This document shows positions 54,055 through 61,505 of a stretch of DNA of 64,000 nucleotides, piece by piece. Position numbers and translations under genes: made by a program. A model generated the notes under the pieces. The model made no database searches. It was not told the origin of the DNA and worked only from the letters and a program-made list of their open reading frames with translations. Positions within the stretch are counted from its first letter, which is position 1; each line of letters begins with the position of its first letter. The DNA is taken from assembly GCF_016860525.1 (NCBI RefSeq), contig NZ_BNEA01000015.1:186001-250000 (forward strand), given 5' to 3'. The DNA comes from Streptomyces rubradiris (GTDB lineage: Bacteria > Actinomycetota > Actinomycetes > Streptomycetales > Streptomycetaceae).

Positions 54055-55422
54055 ATGCTCCAACGACACCTCAGAGCCGCGTGCGCCGCCGCCGCGGCAG
54101 CGGGTGCCCTGCTCGTGGCCGGGCTCAGCGGCTCCGCGAGCGCCCAGCCGTCCGCCTTCCCCGCCCCGCCCACGGCGGCCGAGACGCTCCGCACCGACGC
54201 GACGCCGCCCGCCCTCCTCGGCGCGCTCCAGCGGGACCTGGGACTGGACCACGGACAGGCGGAGCGCCGGCTGGCCAACGAGGCCGAGGCGGGCGCCACC
54301 GCCGGCCGGCTCGGGTCCGCGCTCGGCACGGACTTCGCCGGCGCGTGGGTGCGCGGCGCGGAGTCGGACACGCTGACCGTGGCCACGACCGACCCGGCCG
54401 ACGTGCCGGCGATCCTGGCGCACGGCGCCCGCGCGGTCGTCGTGGAGCACTCCCTGGCCGCGCTGGACGCCGCCAAGGCCCGGGTGGACCGCGCCGCGGC
54501 CCACCGCGCCACCGCCGACGCCCCGGTCTGGTACGTCGACGTGCCCACCAACACGCTGGTGGTGGAGGCGATACGGCCGGACGCGGCGCGTTCCCTGCTG
54601 GCCGCCGCACACGTCGACGCCTCCCTCACCCGGATCGTGAAGTCCGCCGAGCGTCCCCGTCCGCTGTACGACCTGCGCGGCGGCGACGCGTACTACATCG
54701 GCAGCGGCAGCCGCTGTTCGATCGGGTTCCCGGTGACCCGGGGCACCCAGCAGGGCTTCGCCACGGCCGGGCACTGCGGACGGGCCGGCAGCACCACCAC
54801 CGGCTCCAACCGGGTGGCGCAGGGCACCTTCCAGGCGTCGGTCTTCCCGGGCAACGACATGGCGTGGGTGGCGACCAACTCCAACTGGACGGCGACGCCG
54901 TACGTGACCGGTTCCAGCGTCCAGGTCGCCGGGTCCACGCAGGCCCCGGTGGGCTCCTCGGTGTGCCGCTCCGGTTCCACGACGGGCTGGCACTGCGGCA
55001 CGGTGCAGCAGCTCAACACCAGCGTGACGTACCAGGAGGGCACCGTCAGCGGAGTCACCCGTACGTCGGTGTGCGCCGAACCGGGTGACTCGGGCGGCTC
55101 GTTCATCTCCGGCAGCCAGGCGCAGGGGGTCACCTCGGGCGGCTCGGGCAACTGCACCAGCGGCGGTACGACGTACTTCCAGCCGGTCAACCCGATCCTG
55201 CAGTCCTACGGCCTCACCCTCAAGACGACCGGGACCGGCCCCGAGGACCCGGAGGACCCGGAAGACCCCGGTGAGCCGGGCGGCACCTGGGCGGCCGGCA
55301 CCGTCTACCAGGCGGGTGACACGGTGACGTACGGCGGGGCCTCCTACCGCTGTCTCCAGGGCCACCAGGCGCAGGCGGGGTGGGAGCCGCCGAACGCCCC
55401 GGCGCTGTGGCAGCGGCTGTGA
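54055..55422 (+). CDS. sprC: Streptogrisin-type serine protease with chitin-binding module
   Basis: A 455-residue secreted S1 protease. A signal peptide (AACAAAAAAGALLVAGLSGS) is followed by a pro-domain of about 165 residues (GLDHGQAERRLANEAEAGAT, LVVEAIRPDAARSLLAAAH) that assists folding. The chymotrypsin-like domain has His240 (GFATAGHCG), Asp268 (GNDMAWV) and Ser346 (AEPGDSGGSF) and at least four disulfide cysteines. A DPEDPEDPGEPGG linker leads to a C-terminal CBM5/12-type module. This order matches streptogrisin C. GAGGAG precedes the ATG. The module should hold the protease on chitin, where it can strip proteins from fungal or arthropod walls. Confidence 0.94.
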   Translation: MLQRHLRAACAAAAAAGALLVAGLSGSASAQPSAFPAPPTAAETLRTDATPPALLGALQRDLGLDHGQAERRLANEAEAGATAGRLGSALGTDFAGAWVRGAESDTLTVATTDPADVPAILAHGARAVVVEHSLAALDAAKARVDRAAAHRATADAPVWYVDVPTNTLVVEAIRPDAARSLLAAAHVDASLTRIVKSAERPRPLYDLRGGDAYYIGSGSRCSIGFPVTRGTQQGFATAGHCGRAGSTTTGSNRVAQGTFQASVFPGNDMAWVATNSNWTATPYVTGSSVQVAGSTQAPVGSSVCRSGSTTGWHCGTVQQLNTSVTYQEGTVSGVTRTSVCAEPGDSGGSFISGSQAQGVTSGGSGNCTSGGTTYFQPVNPILQSYGLTLKTTGTGPEDPEDPEDPGEPGGTWAAGTVYQAGDTVTYGGASYRCLQGHQAQAGWEPPNAPALWQRL

Positions 55423-55447
55423 GCGGCTGATCCGCGGGGCCGCCGAG

Positions 55448-55479
55448 GGCCCGGGCGCCGGCGACGGGGCGCCCGGGCC
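55448..55479 (+). terminator. Terminator after the streptogrisin gene
   Basis: GGCCCGGGCGCC (55448-55459) pairs perfectly with GGCGCCCGGGCC (55468-55479) around an 8-nt loop, 26 bp past the stop codon. Its right arm overlaps the first unit of the 17-bp repeats. Confidence 0.8.
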
Positions 55480-55557
55480 ACGCGCGCGTCCGGGCCACGC
55501 GCGCGTCCGGGCCACGCGCGCGTCCGGGCCACGCGCGCGTCCGGGCCAGGCGCGCGC
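55473..55557. repeat. Five 17-bp tandem repeats after the streptogrisin gene
   Basis: CCGGGCCACGCGCGCGT is repeated four times perfectly (55473-55540), and a fifth unit has two changes. The first seven bases of each unit repeat most of the terminator's right arm. The arrangement parallels that behind snapalysin. Confidence 0.93.
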
Positions 55558-55589
55558 CCGGGCCCGACGCCAGGTCACGACGACGGAGG

Positions 55590-55882
55590 TTGAACACCAC
55601 GGCCTCCGCATCGATCCGACCGCCGTGCCGCGGCTCCCCGCCCGCGCGCGGGTGCGCCCCCTCGGTGTCGGCGAACGCACCCTCGCCCGTCTGTTCCGGC
55701 GGCACACCGGCCCGAGCCTCGCGCAGTGGCGGCAGCGCGCCCGCGTCCCGGGCTCCCCGCGGCACCTCGCCGCCGGCATGCCGGTCACCCGCGTCGCGGA
55801 CCCGCCCGGCTGCGACGACCCCGCCGCGTACACGACCGCGTTCCGCACGCTGCTCGGCCGGCCGGGCCCGCCGTACGGCGGT
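55590..55882 (+). pseudogene. AraC-family regulator remnant
   Basis: The plus strand encodes LGVGERTLARLFRRHTGPSL, AQWRQRARV and, after damage, HLAAGMPVTRVADPPGCDDP and AAYTTAFRTLLGRPGPPY, the second helix-turn-helix of an AraC-type regulator. Some recognition positions are corrupted and the expected segment between RARV and HLAAG is short. The N-terminal domain is missing. The frame continues into the epoxide hydrolase without a stop, but the hydrolase has its own start at 55931. Confidence 0.75.
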
Positions 55883-55930
55883 CACGCGGGTCACCGACCA
55901 CGAGATGATCACGCGAGTAGTCTCGGGGCC

Positions 55931-56890
55931 ATGGTTGAGCATCGCATGGTTGACGTGAACGGAATCCGGCTGCACATCGCCGAGGAGGGCGAGGGCCCCC
56001 TGGTCGTGCTGCTGCACGGCTTCCCCGAGTCGTGGCACTCCTGGCACCGCCAGTTCGGCCCGCTGGCCGCCGCGGGCTTCCGGGTGGTGGCTCCCGACCA
56101 GCGCGGATACGGGCGCAGCGACCATCCCGAGGCCGTCGACGCGTACACCATCCTGCATCTGGTCGGCGATGTCGTCGGGCTGATCCGGGAGCTGGGCGAG
56201 GAGAAGGCGTACGTCGTCGGGCACGACTGGGGCGCGCCGGTCGCCTGGCACACCGCGCTGCTGCGGCCGGACCTGGTGCGCGGGGTGGCCGGTCTGAGCG
56301 TGCCGCCGCCGTTCCGGGGCTCGCGGCCTCCGCTGCCCGCCATGGAGCAGATGTTCGGCGGCCGCTTCTACTGGAACTACTTCAACCGTCCCGGCGTCGC
56401 GGACGCCGAGTTCGCCGAGGACACCCGCACCGCGCTGCGCAAGTTCTTCTACTGGGGTTCCGGGGACGCTCCCGGCGCCGGACGGAAACAGCCGCTGGTC
56501 GACCCCGAGCGCGGCTGGCTCGCGGACATGGCCGACCCGGAGGTGCTGCCGGAGTGGTTCACCGAGGAGGATCTCGACGCGCTCACGGAGAGCTTCTCCC
56601 AGGGCTTCACCGGCGCCCTGAACTGGTACCGCAACCTCGACCGGAACTGGGAGCTGACCGCCCCCTGGCACGGCGCCGTGGTCACCCCGCCGTCCCTGTA
56701 CATCTACGGCGACCGTGACGTGGTCCCCGCCTTCCCCGGCACACCGGAGCTCATCGAGCGGCTGCCCTCGCTGATGCCCGGCCTGAGGCGGGAGCCGCTG
56801 AAGCTGGCCGGCTGCGGCCACTGGACCCAGCAGGAACGGCCGGACGAGGTGAACGCGGCGCTGATCGAGTTCCTGACCTCGTGCCCGTGA
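55931..56890 (+). CDS. Epoxide hydrolase-like alpha/beta hydrolase
   Basis: A 319-residue enzyme. The oxyanion motif is HGFPESWHSW, the nucleophile Asp99 lies in VVGHDWGAPVAWHTA and the base His297 in LAGCGHWTQQERPDEVN; the acid should be the Asp of YGDRDVVPAF. GYGRSDHPEAVDAYTILHLV and the cap-domain Tyr residues (NWYRNLDRNW) fit soluble epoxide hydrolases, which open epoxides to diols. The ATG start at 55931 gives the family's N-terminus (MVDVNGIRLHIAEEGEGPLV). A 300-bp AraC remnant precedes it, so the gene may have lost its regulator. Haloalkane dehalogenases are related but differ in the HGFPESW motif. Confidence 0.88.
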   Translation: MVEHRMVDVNGIRLHIAEEGEGPLVVLLHGFPESWHSWHRQFGPLAAAGFRVVAPDQRGYGRSDHPEAVDAYTILHLVGDVVGLIRELGEEKAYVVGHDWGAPVAWHTALLRPDLVRGVAGLSVPPPFRGSRPPLPAMEQMFGGRFYWNYFNRPGVADAEFAEDTRTALRKFFYWGSGDAPGAGRKQPLVDPERGWLADMADPEVLPEWFTEEDLDALTESFSQGFTGALNWYRNLDRNWELTAPWHGAVVTPPSLYIYGDRDVVPAFPGTPELIERLPSLMPGLRREPLKLAGCGHWTQQERPDEVNAALIEFLTSCP

Positions 56891-57012
56891 ACTGATCACT
56901 CGGCGTACCGGCCCGGCACCCGGCCCCGGGCCCGTACGCCGTCCGGGGCATCGACCCCCTCGGTGCCACATCCCCGGCCCGCGAGTGGGTACCCCGTGCA
57001 CAGGAGGTACCG

Positions 57013-57369
57013 ATGTTCGAGGCATCCGATATCCGCGAGTGGCGGGGTCACGACGTGGTCGACACCGGCGGCCACAAGATCGGCGTTCTGGAGTCGGTCT
57101 ACGTGGACACCGCCACCGACCAGCCCTTCTTCGCCACGGTGACCGTGGGTCTGCCCACCCGTCGCCGGCTGGCGTTCGTCCCCCTCACGGGCGCGACGGT
57201 CGGTCCGGGCTACCTGAAGGTCGCCCAGAGCAAGGACCGGGTGAAGAAGGCCCCGTCCATCGAGACCGACGGCGAACTGACCGCCGACGACGAACCGGGG
57301 GTCTTCGCTCATTACGAGCTGCCCTACGCACCGGGCGCCGGCGGCGAGCGACGCCTGGCCCGCCGCTGA
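57013..57369 (+). CDS. PRC-barrel domain protein
   Basis: A 118-residue protein. The first 75 residues follow the PRC-barrel pattern: DIREWRGHDVVDTGGHKIGV, LESVYVDTATDQPFFATVTV and RRRLAFVPLTGATVGPGYLK. The remaining part contains PGVFAHYELPYAPG, commonly seen at the end of Streptomyces proteins of this group. PRC barrels occur in photosynthetic reaction centres and RimM; in Streptomyces small stand-alone versions are common and uncharacterised, often near stress genes. GGAGG precedes the ATG. The next gene starts 25 bp after its stop, probably in the same operon. Confidence 0.85.
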   Translation: MFEASDIREWRGHDVVDTGGHKIGVLESVYVDTATDQPFFATVTVGLPTRRRLAFVPLTGATVGPGYLKVAQSKDRVKKAPSIETDGELTADDEPGVFAHYELPYAPGAGGERRLARR

Positions 57370-57394
57370 CCCGCCGAACCCGCCGGGAGATCCG

Positions 57395-57568
57395 ATGAGC
57401 CTGTTCCTGTTCCTGATCCTCGTGGCCGTCGTCCTGGGGATCATCGGATTCGTCGTCAAAGGTCTGTTCTATCTCCTGGTCATCGGCGTCGTGGTCCTCG
57501 TCCTGGCCCTGGTCTACGCCGCCGTGCGCTTCCGCCGGGGCGGGCGCAAGCAACGCGTCGCCCGCTGA
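57395..57568 (+). CDS. Small hydrophobic membrane protein
   Basis: A 57-residue protein with ATG at 57395 and GGGAGA upstream. Two hydrophobic segments (LFLFLILVAVVLGIIGFVV and LFYLLVIGVVVLVLALVYAA) are separated by KG, and a basic tail follows (RFRRGGRKQRVAR), predicting a two-helix hairpin with both ends inside. It resembles small conserved Streptomyces membrane proteins of unknown function. It lies 25 bp after the PRC-barrel gene and is likely co-transcribed. Confidence 0.8.
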   Translation: MSLFLFLILVAVVLGIIGFVVKGLFYLLVIGVVVLVLALVYAAVRFRRGGRKQRVAR

Positions 57569-57660
57569 CGCGGCGGGCCCGGACGCGGCCCGGGTCGCGT
57601 GTTCCCACCGGAAGGCGGCAAGCTGGTACAGCTTCTGCTGTGAGCCGTAAGGGAGCGGTC

Positions 57661-58833
57661 ATGGATGGCGCGGACGGCGTGACCGTAGGCGTACTGGGCT
57701 CCTACGGGGGCCGCAACGTCGGCGACGAGGCGATTCTCACCGCCCTGCTGGACCAGGTCCGGGCCGGCCGCCCGGACACCCGGTTCGTGGTCTTCTCCCG
57801 CAATCCGGCGCACACCCGCTCGGTCCATCCGGACGTCGAGGTGGTCGGCTGGGAGGGGGTCTGCCGGGAGGGCATCTCGGAGTCGCTGCGCCGGCTGAAC
57901 GTCCTCGTGGTCGGCGGGGGCGGAATCCTCTACGACACCGAGGCGCGCCGGTATCTGCGGCTGGCCGGCACCGCGCAGAGCCTCGGCGTCCCCGTCTTCA
58001 CCTACGCGGTGGGGGCCGGTCCGCTCACCGACGAGACGGACTGCGCGTACGTGCGCACGGTGCTGTCGGACGCGGTCGAGGTGACGGTCCGCGACGAGGA
58101 GTCGAAGCTCGTCCTTGAGGAGGCCGGCGTCACCCGGCCCGTCTGCGTCACCGCCGACCCGGCGCTGTTGCTGGCGCCCGGCGACCGCGGCCGGGCCCTG
58201 CTGCGGGCGGAGGCGGTGCCCCGCCGGGGGCGGCTGGTGGGGATGAGCGTCCGGGAGCCCGGACACGCCGCCGAACACCTGGACGAGGAGGGGTACCACC
58301 AACTGCTCGCCAGCATGGGCGACTTCCTGGTGCAGCGGCTGGACGCGCACATCGTCTTCATCTCCATGGAGCGCGGCGACATCCGGCACGCCCACGCCGT
58401 GGCGTCCCGGATGGCGGCGGCCGACCACTGCACCGTGCTGCACCGCGACCACGGGCCCCAGGAGGTCCTGGACATCGTCGCGCAGCTGGACCTGGCCGTC
58501 GGCATGCGGCTGCACTTCCTGGTCTTCGCCGCGCTCGCCGGCATCCCCCTGCTGCCGCTGCCGTACGCCGGGAAGGTCTTCGACTTCGCCCAGCGGATCG
58601 GCGCGCCCGCGCTGCGCGGTGTGGTCCGGGAGACGTCCGGGCTGCTGCTGGCGGAGGTGGACCGGCTGTGGGACGAGCGGCACGCACGCGCGGCGGACGC
58701 GGCGGGGCGCACGGCCGCGATGCGGCTGCGGGCGGCCGGGACCGGGGAGCGGCTCCTCGCCTATCTGGACGGTGCCGCCGCGCCCGGCGTCCGCCGCGCC
58801 GCCACTCCGGTGCCCGCCTCCACCGGCCGCTGA
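57661..58833 (+). CDS. Polysaccharide pyruvyl transferase family protein
   Basis: A 390-residue protein of the CsaB/WcaK family, which transfers ketal-linked pyruvate from PEP to sugars. It begins GVLGSYGGRNVGDEAILTAL, a near-perfect family signature, and contains LVVGGGGILYDTEARRYL, VFTYAVGAGPLTDE, DLAVGMRLHFLVFAALAGIP and LPYAGKVFDFAQRIGAP (the conserved His/Arg and K-V segments). The ATG at 57661 has AAGGGAG at 6 nt. The next gene follows closely (33 bp), so it probably forms a unit with the FAD oxidoreductase. Pyruvylated wall teichoic acids or polysaccharides are known in Streptomyces; the acceptor here is unknown. Confidence 0.85.
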   Translation: MDGADGVTVGVLGSYGGRNVGDEAILTALLDQVRAGRPDTRFVVFSRNPAHTRSVHPDVEVVGWEGVCREGISESLRRLNVLVVGGGGILYDTEARRYLRLAGTAQSLGVPVFTYAVGAGPLTDETDCAYVRTVLSDAVEVTVRDEESKLVLEEAGVTRPVCVTADPALLLAPGDRGRALLRAEAVPRRGRLVGMSVREPGHAAEHLDEEGYHQLLASMGDFLVQRLDAHIVFISMERGDIRHAHAVASRMAAADHCTVLHRDHGPQEVLDIVAQLDLAVGMRLHFLVFAALAGIPLLPLPYAGKVFDFAQRIGAPALRGVVRETSGLLLAEVDRLWDERHARAADAAGRTAAMRLRAAGTGERLLAYLDGAAAPGVRRAATPVPASTGR

Positions 58834-58866
58834 CACCGACGGCTGCCATACCCCGAGGGAGTGAAC

Positions 58867-60276
58867 GTGTCCCATCTGATGCCGCCCCGGGTCCCCACCA
58901 CGGTGGAGCTGCCGCCGCGCCAGGCCCTGCACGCGGGGTCCACCCAGGTGCTGGTGGTCGGTGGCGGTCCGGCCGGCCTCGGCGCGGCCGTCGGGGCGGC
59001 CAACGCGGGCGCCGAGGTGGTCCTCGTGGAGCGCTACGGCTTCCTCGGCGGCAACGCCACCGCCGCCCTGGTCATGCCGTTGATGAGTTTCCACAACGAG
59101 GTCAAGCAGGCCGTGCCCGGCGACACCACGCGGCTGCTGCCGCCGGACCACGGCGAGGGCGAGCCGGTCGTCGGCGGGGTGCTGTGGGTGCTCCTGGAGC
59201 AGCTGGTGCGCACCGGGGCGGCGATCCGGCCCTCGCTGGAGACCGGCTACACCGTGCCGTTCGACGCGGAGCTGTTCAAGCTGGCGGCCTACGAGCTGCT
59301 GGCGAACCACGAGGTCCGGATGCTGCTGCACGCCTTCGCCTCCGGCGTCGTCAGCCTGCCCGACCGGGCCCGTGCGGTGTTCGAGACCAAGTCGGGGCCG
59401 CTCGTGCTGGACGCGGACGTGATCGTCGACTGCACCGGGGACGGGGACATCGCCGCAGCGGCGGGGGCCGGGTACGAGACCGGCCGGCCGGAGGACGGCT
59501 GGACCCAGCCGATGACGCTGATGTTCCGCATGGTCCGCTTCGACCACGAGGAGTTCGCCGCCTACACCCGCGCCCGGCCGGACCAGTGGAAGGGCGTGCA
59601 CGGGCTGTGGGACCTGGTCCGCGCGGCCACGGACGCCGGTGAGCTGGACCTGCCGCGCGAGGACATGCTCTTCTTCGCCACCCCGAACGCGGGCGAGGTG
59701 GCGGTCAACTCCACGCGGGTCACCGAGGTGCTCGGCACCAGCGTCTGGGACCTGACCCGCGCGGAACTCGCCGCGCACCGGCAGATGGCGCAGATCTCCC
59801 GGTTCCTGCGCGGCCGGGTGCCGGGCTTCGCCGATTCCTACGTGGTGCAGAGCGGTGTCCAGGTGGGTGTCCGGGAGACCCGGCGGATCACCGGCGAGTA
59901 CCTGCTGACCGGCGAGGACGTGCTGTCGGCCCGCAAGTTCGACGACGCCGTGGCGCGCGGCGCCTACCCGGTCGACATCCACAACCCGAGCGGTCGCGGC
60001 ACCAGGCTCGAACGGCTGCCGCGCGGCGAGTCGTACGACATCCCGCTGCGCTGTCTGCTGCCCCGGGGCCTGGAGCGGGTGCTGGTCGCGGGCCGCTGCA
60101 TCTCCGGGGACCACGTGGCCCACTCCTCCTACCGTGTGATGCCGATCTCCATGGCCACCGGGCAGGCGGCGGGCGTGTGCGCGGCCCTCGCGGCGACCCG
60201 GGGGCGGCGGCCGCGGGACGTCCCGGTGAGCGCGGTCCAGCGGGAACTCCGGGCCCAGGGCGCCAGCCTGCCCTGA
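58867..60276 (+). CDS. FAD-dependent oxidoreductase (FAD_oxidored family)
   Basis: A 469-residue flavoprotein. The FAD dinucleotide motif is VLVVGGGPAGLGAAVGAANA at residues 28-47, ending EVVLVERYGFLGGNATAALV, in which GGNATA is typical of the pfam12831 group. VIVDCTGDGDIAAAAGAGYE and the C-terminal LVAGRCISGDHVAHSSYRVM, AMATGQAAG-like segment complete the FAD site. The start is the second GTG (58867), which is better spaced from GAGGGAG than the GTG at 58861. Such proteins often accompany glycoside-active genes and oxidise sugars or related polyols, but few are characterised. It lies between the pyruvyltransferase-like and GH16-like genes. Confidence 0.85.
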   Translation: MSHLMPPRVPTTVELPPRQALHAGSTQVLVVGGGPAGLGAAVGAANAGAEVVLVERYGFLGGNATAALVMPLMSFHNEVKQAVPGDTTRLLPPDHGEGEPVVGGVLWVLLEQLVRTGAAIRPSLETGYTVPFDAELFKLAAYELLANHEVRMLLHAFASGVVSLPDRARAVFETKSGPLVLDADVIVDCTGDGDIAAAAGAGYETGRPEDGWTQPMTLMFRMVRFDHEEFAAYTRARPDQWKGVHGLWDLVRAATDAGELDLPREDMLFFATPNAGEVAVNSTRVTEVLGTSVWDLTRAELAAHRQMAQISRFLRGRVPGFADSYVVQSGVQVGVRETRRITGEYLLTGEDVLSARKFDDAVARGAYPVDIHNPSGRGTRLERLPRGESYDIPLRCLLPRGLERVLVAGRCISGDHVAHSSYRVMPISMATGQAAGVCAALAATRGRRPRDVPVSAVQRELRAQGASLP

Positions 60277-60382
60277 CGCTCCCGCCGTGTCCGTCTCCCC
60301 CACGCTTCACCCACACGAAGGAAATACGCTGCGCCGATCAGCCCCCGCGCATGTCCGGGCCGCCGCCGGTGAGACATCCGAC

Positions 60383-61099
60383 ATGAGCGAACCGACGACG
60401 GGCGCCTCGCCGCCGGCCCCCCGGGATCCACGCCGGTCCGACGTGGTGTTCACGGCGGACTTCGCCTCCACGGCGCAGTGGACGGCGGGCCGTTCCTCGG
60501 CCTATCCGGGTGGCGGCCCGGTCAATCCGGGCGACGACAAGCTGGACCATCTGGTGGACGACGCCGATCACAGCCGCTCGGGCGTGTTCCGGGCCACCCG
60601 GCGGCCGGACGGCAGGTGGGACACCGGCCTGCTGACCACCGAGGACAGCGAGGAGGAGTTCGTCCTCCTGGCCGGGGACGTTCTGGAGGCCCGGGTCCGG
60701 CTGCCCACGGAGACCGGCGCGTGGCCGGCCGTCTGGACCTGGCGGGACGGCGGCCAGGAGGTCGACGTCTTCGAATACCACCCGGACCACCCGGACCTGC
60801 TGGAGTTCACCAACCATGTACGCCGGTCCCAGCGGTACGTGCGCCACGACGCGGTCCGGCCGGGCGCCTGGATCGACCTGCGCACCGATTTCGGGCGTCA
60901 CTCGGTGGACTGGTGGCTGAACGGCGAGCGGGTGTTCGCGGACCGGCGCGGGGTGGGACGCCGCTGGCACGCCTTCCTCATCGTCAACCTCTCGGTCTGC
61001 GCCGGGCGCTACCACCCGCCGCCCGACCCGGAGACGACCGAGATGACCTTCGAGGTGAGCAGCCTGGTGGTACGGCGCCCGGCCGGGGACGACGCGTAG
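60383..61099 (+). CDS. GH16-like concanavalin-fold protein, no signal peptide
   Basis: A 238-residue protein with a beta-jelly-roll pattern. EVDVFEYHPDH at residues 126-136 fits the GH16 catalytic motif E-x-D-x-x-E, with Glu126 as nucleophile, Asp128 and Glu131 as acid/base. TGAWPAVWTWRDGGQEVDVF is the usual approach strand, and FGRHSVDWWLNGERVFADRR is the late strand found in laminarinases. Unlike ordinary GH16 enzymes it has no signal peptide or extra module. It may be cytoplasmic, or the true start may be missed. The gene follows the FAD oxidoreductase by 106 bp on the same strand. A glucan or galactan is the likely ligand class. Confidence 0.72.
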   Translation: MSEPTTGASPPAPRDPRRSDVVFTADFASTAQWTAGRSSAYPGGGPVNPGDDKLDHLVDDADHSRSGVFRATRRPDGRWDTGLLTTEDSEEEFVLLAGDVLEARVRLPTETGAWPAVWTWRDGGQEVDVFEYHPDHPDLLEFTNHVRRSQRYVRHDAVRPGAWIDLRTDFGRHSVDWWLNGERVFADRRGVGRRWHAFLIVNLSVCAGRYHPPPDPETTEMTFEVSSLVVRRPAGDDA

Positions 61100-61112
61100 C
61101 CTCGGGCAGCCG

Positions 61113-61361
61113 TCAGCCGTCGGACCGGTCCTCCTCGCCGCCCCGCGGCCGGTCGTCCCGCCGCCGGTCCCCGGCCTCCACTCCGCGCAGCGGCTCGCCG
61201 GCCGTGGTGCCGCTGTCGGGCTGGTAGCCCTCCTTGGCACTGGACGTGCCCGGCACGGTGCGCTCGCGGGCCTGGCTCTCGGCGCCGGAGTGCGCTCCGG
61301 GCTCCTTCTCGTCGCGGGCCCGCCCGTACCGGTCGGCGGGCTCGCCGGTCTGTCCGCTCAT
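61113..61361 (-). CDS. Small hydrophilic, probably disordered protein
   Basis: An 82-residue highly charged protein (MSGQTGEPADRYGRARDEKE to RPRGGEEDRSDG), rich in Gly, Glu, Arg, Asp and Ser with almost no hydrophobic residues. The ATG is preceded by GGAGGACGCC, and codon bias is good, so it is likely real. It resembles hydrophilic stress-associated proteins of actinomycetes in composition only. It ends 13 bp from the convergent GH16-like gene. No function can be given. Confidence 0.6.
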   Translation of the reverse strand: MSGQTGEPADRYGRARDEKEPGAHSGAESQARERTVPGTSSAKEGYQPDSGTTAGEPLRGVEAGDRRRDDRPRGGEEDRSDG

Positions 61362-61505
61362 GGCGTCCTCCGCTCCACTCCTCGGCACGCCCGGGTTCCC
61401 CCGGGCCGGGCGGGAAAACGGGCCCGAGCGCAGGAGACGGCTCCGCACCGCGTCGAGGCGGTGCGGAGCCGCGGGGGCTCGCTTCCCGGGGCCCCGGGCG
61501 GGCCG

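Noticed and set aside
51810..54629. A 939-codon frame that would fuse the AraC regulator to about 600 extra N-terminal residues
   Set aside because: The extra part is antisense to the LysR and streptogrisin genes and is low complexity; AraC proteins are about 300 residues.
55931..56890. Haloalkane dehalogenase
   Set aside because: The HGFPESW and GHDWGAPVAW motifs with cap tyrosines fit epoxide hydrolases better; the halide-binding Trp pattern after the nucleophile was not evident.
57514..60303. A 929-codon minus-strand open frame opposite the pyruvyltransferase-like and FAD oxidoreductase genes
   Set aside because: Same artefact; no recognisable domain, and the plus-strand genes are well supported.
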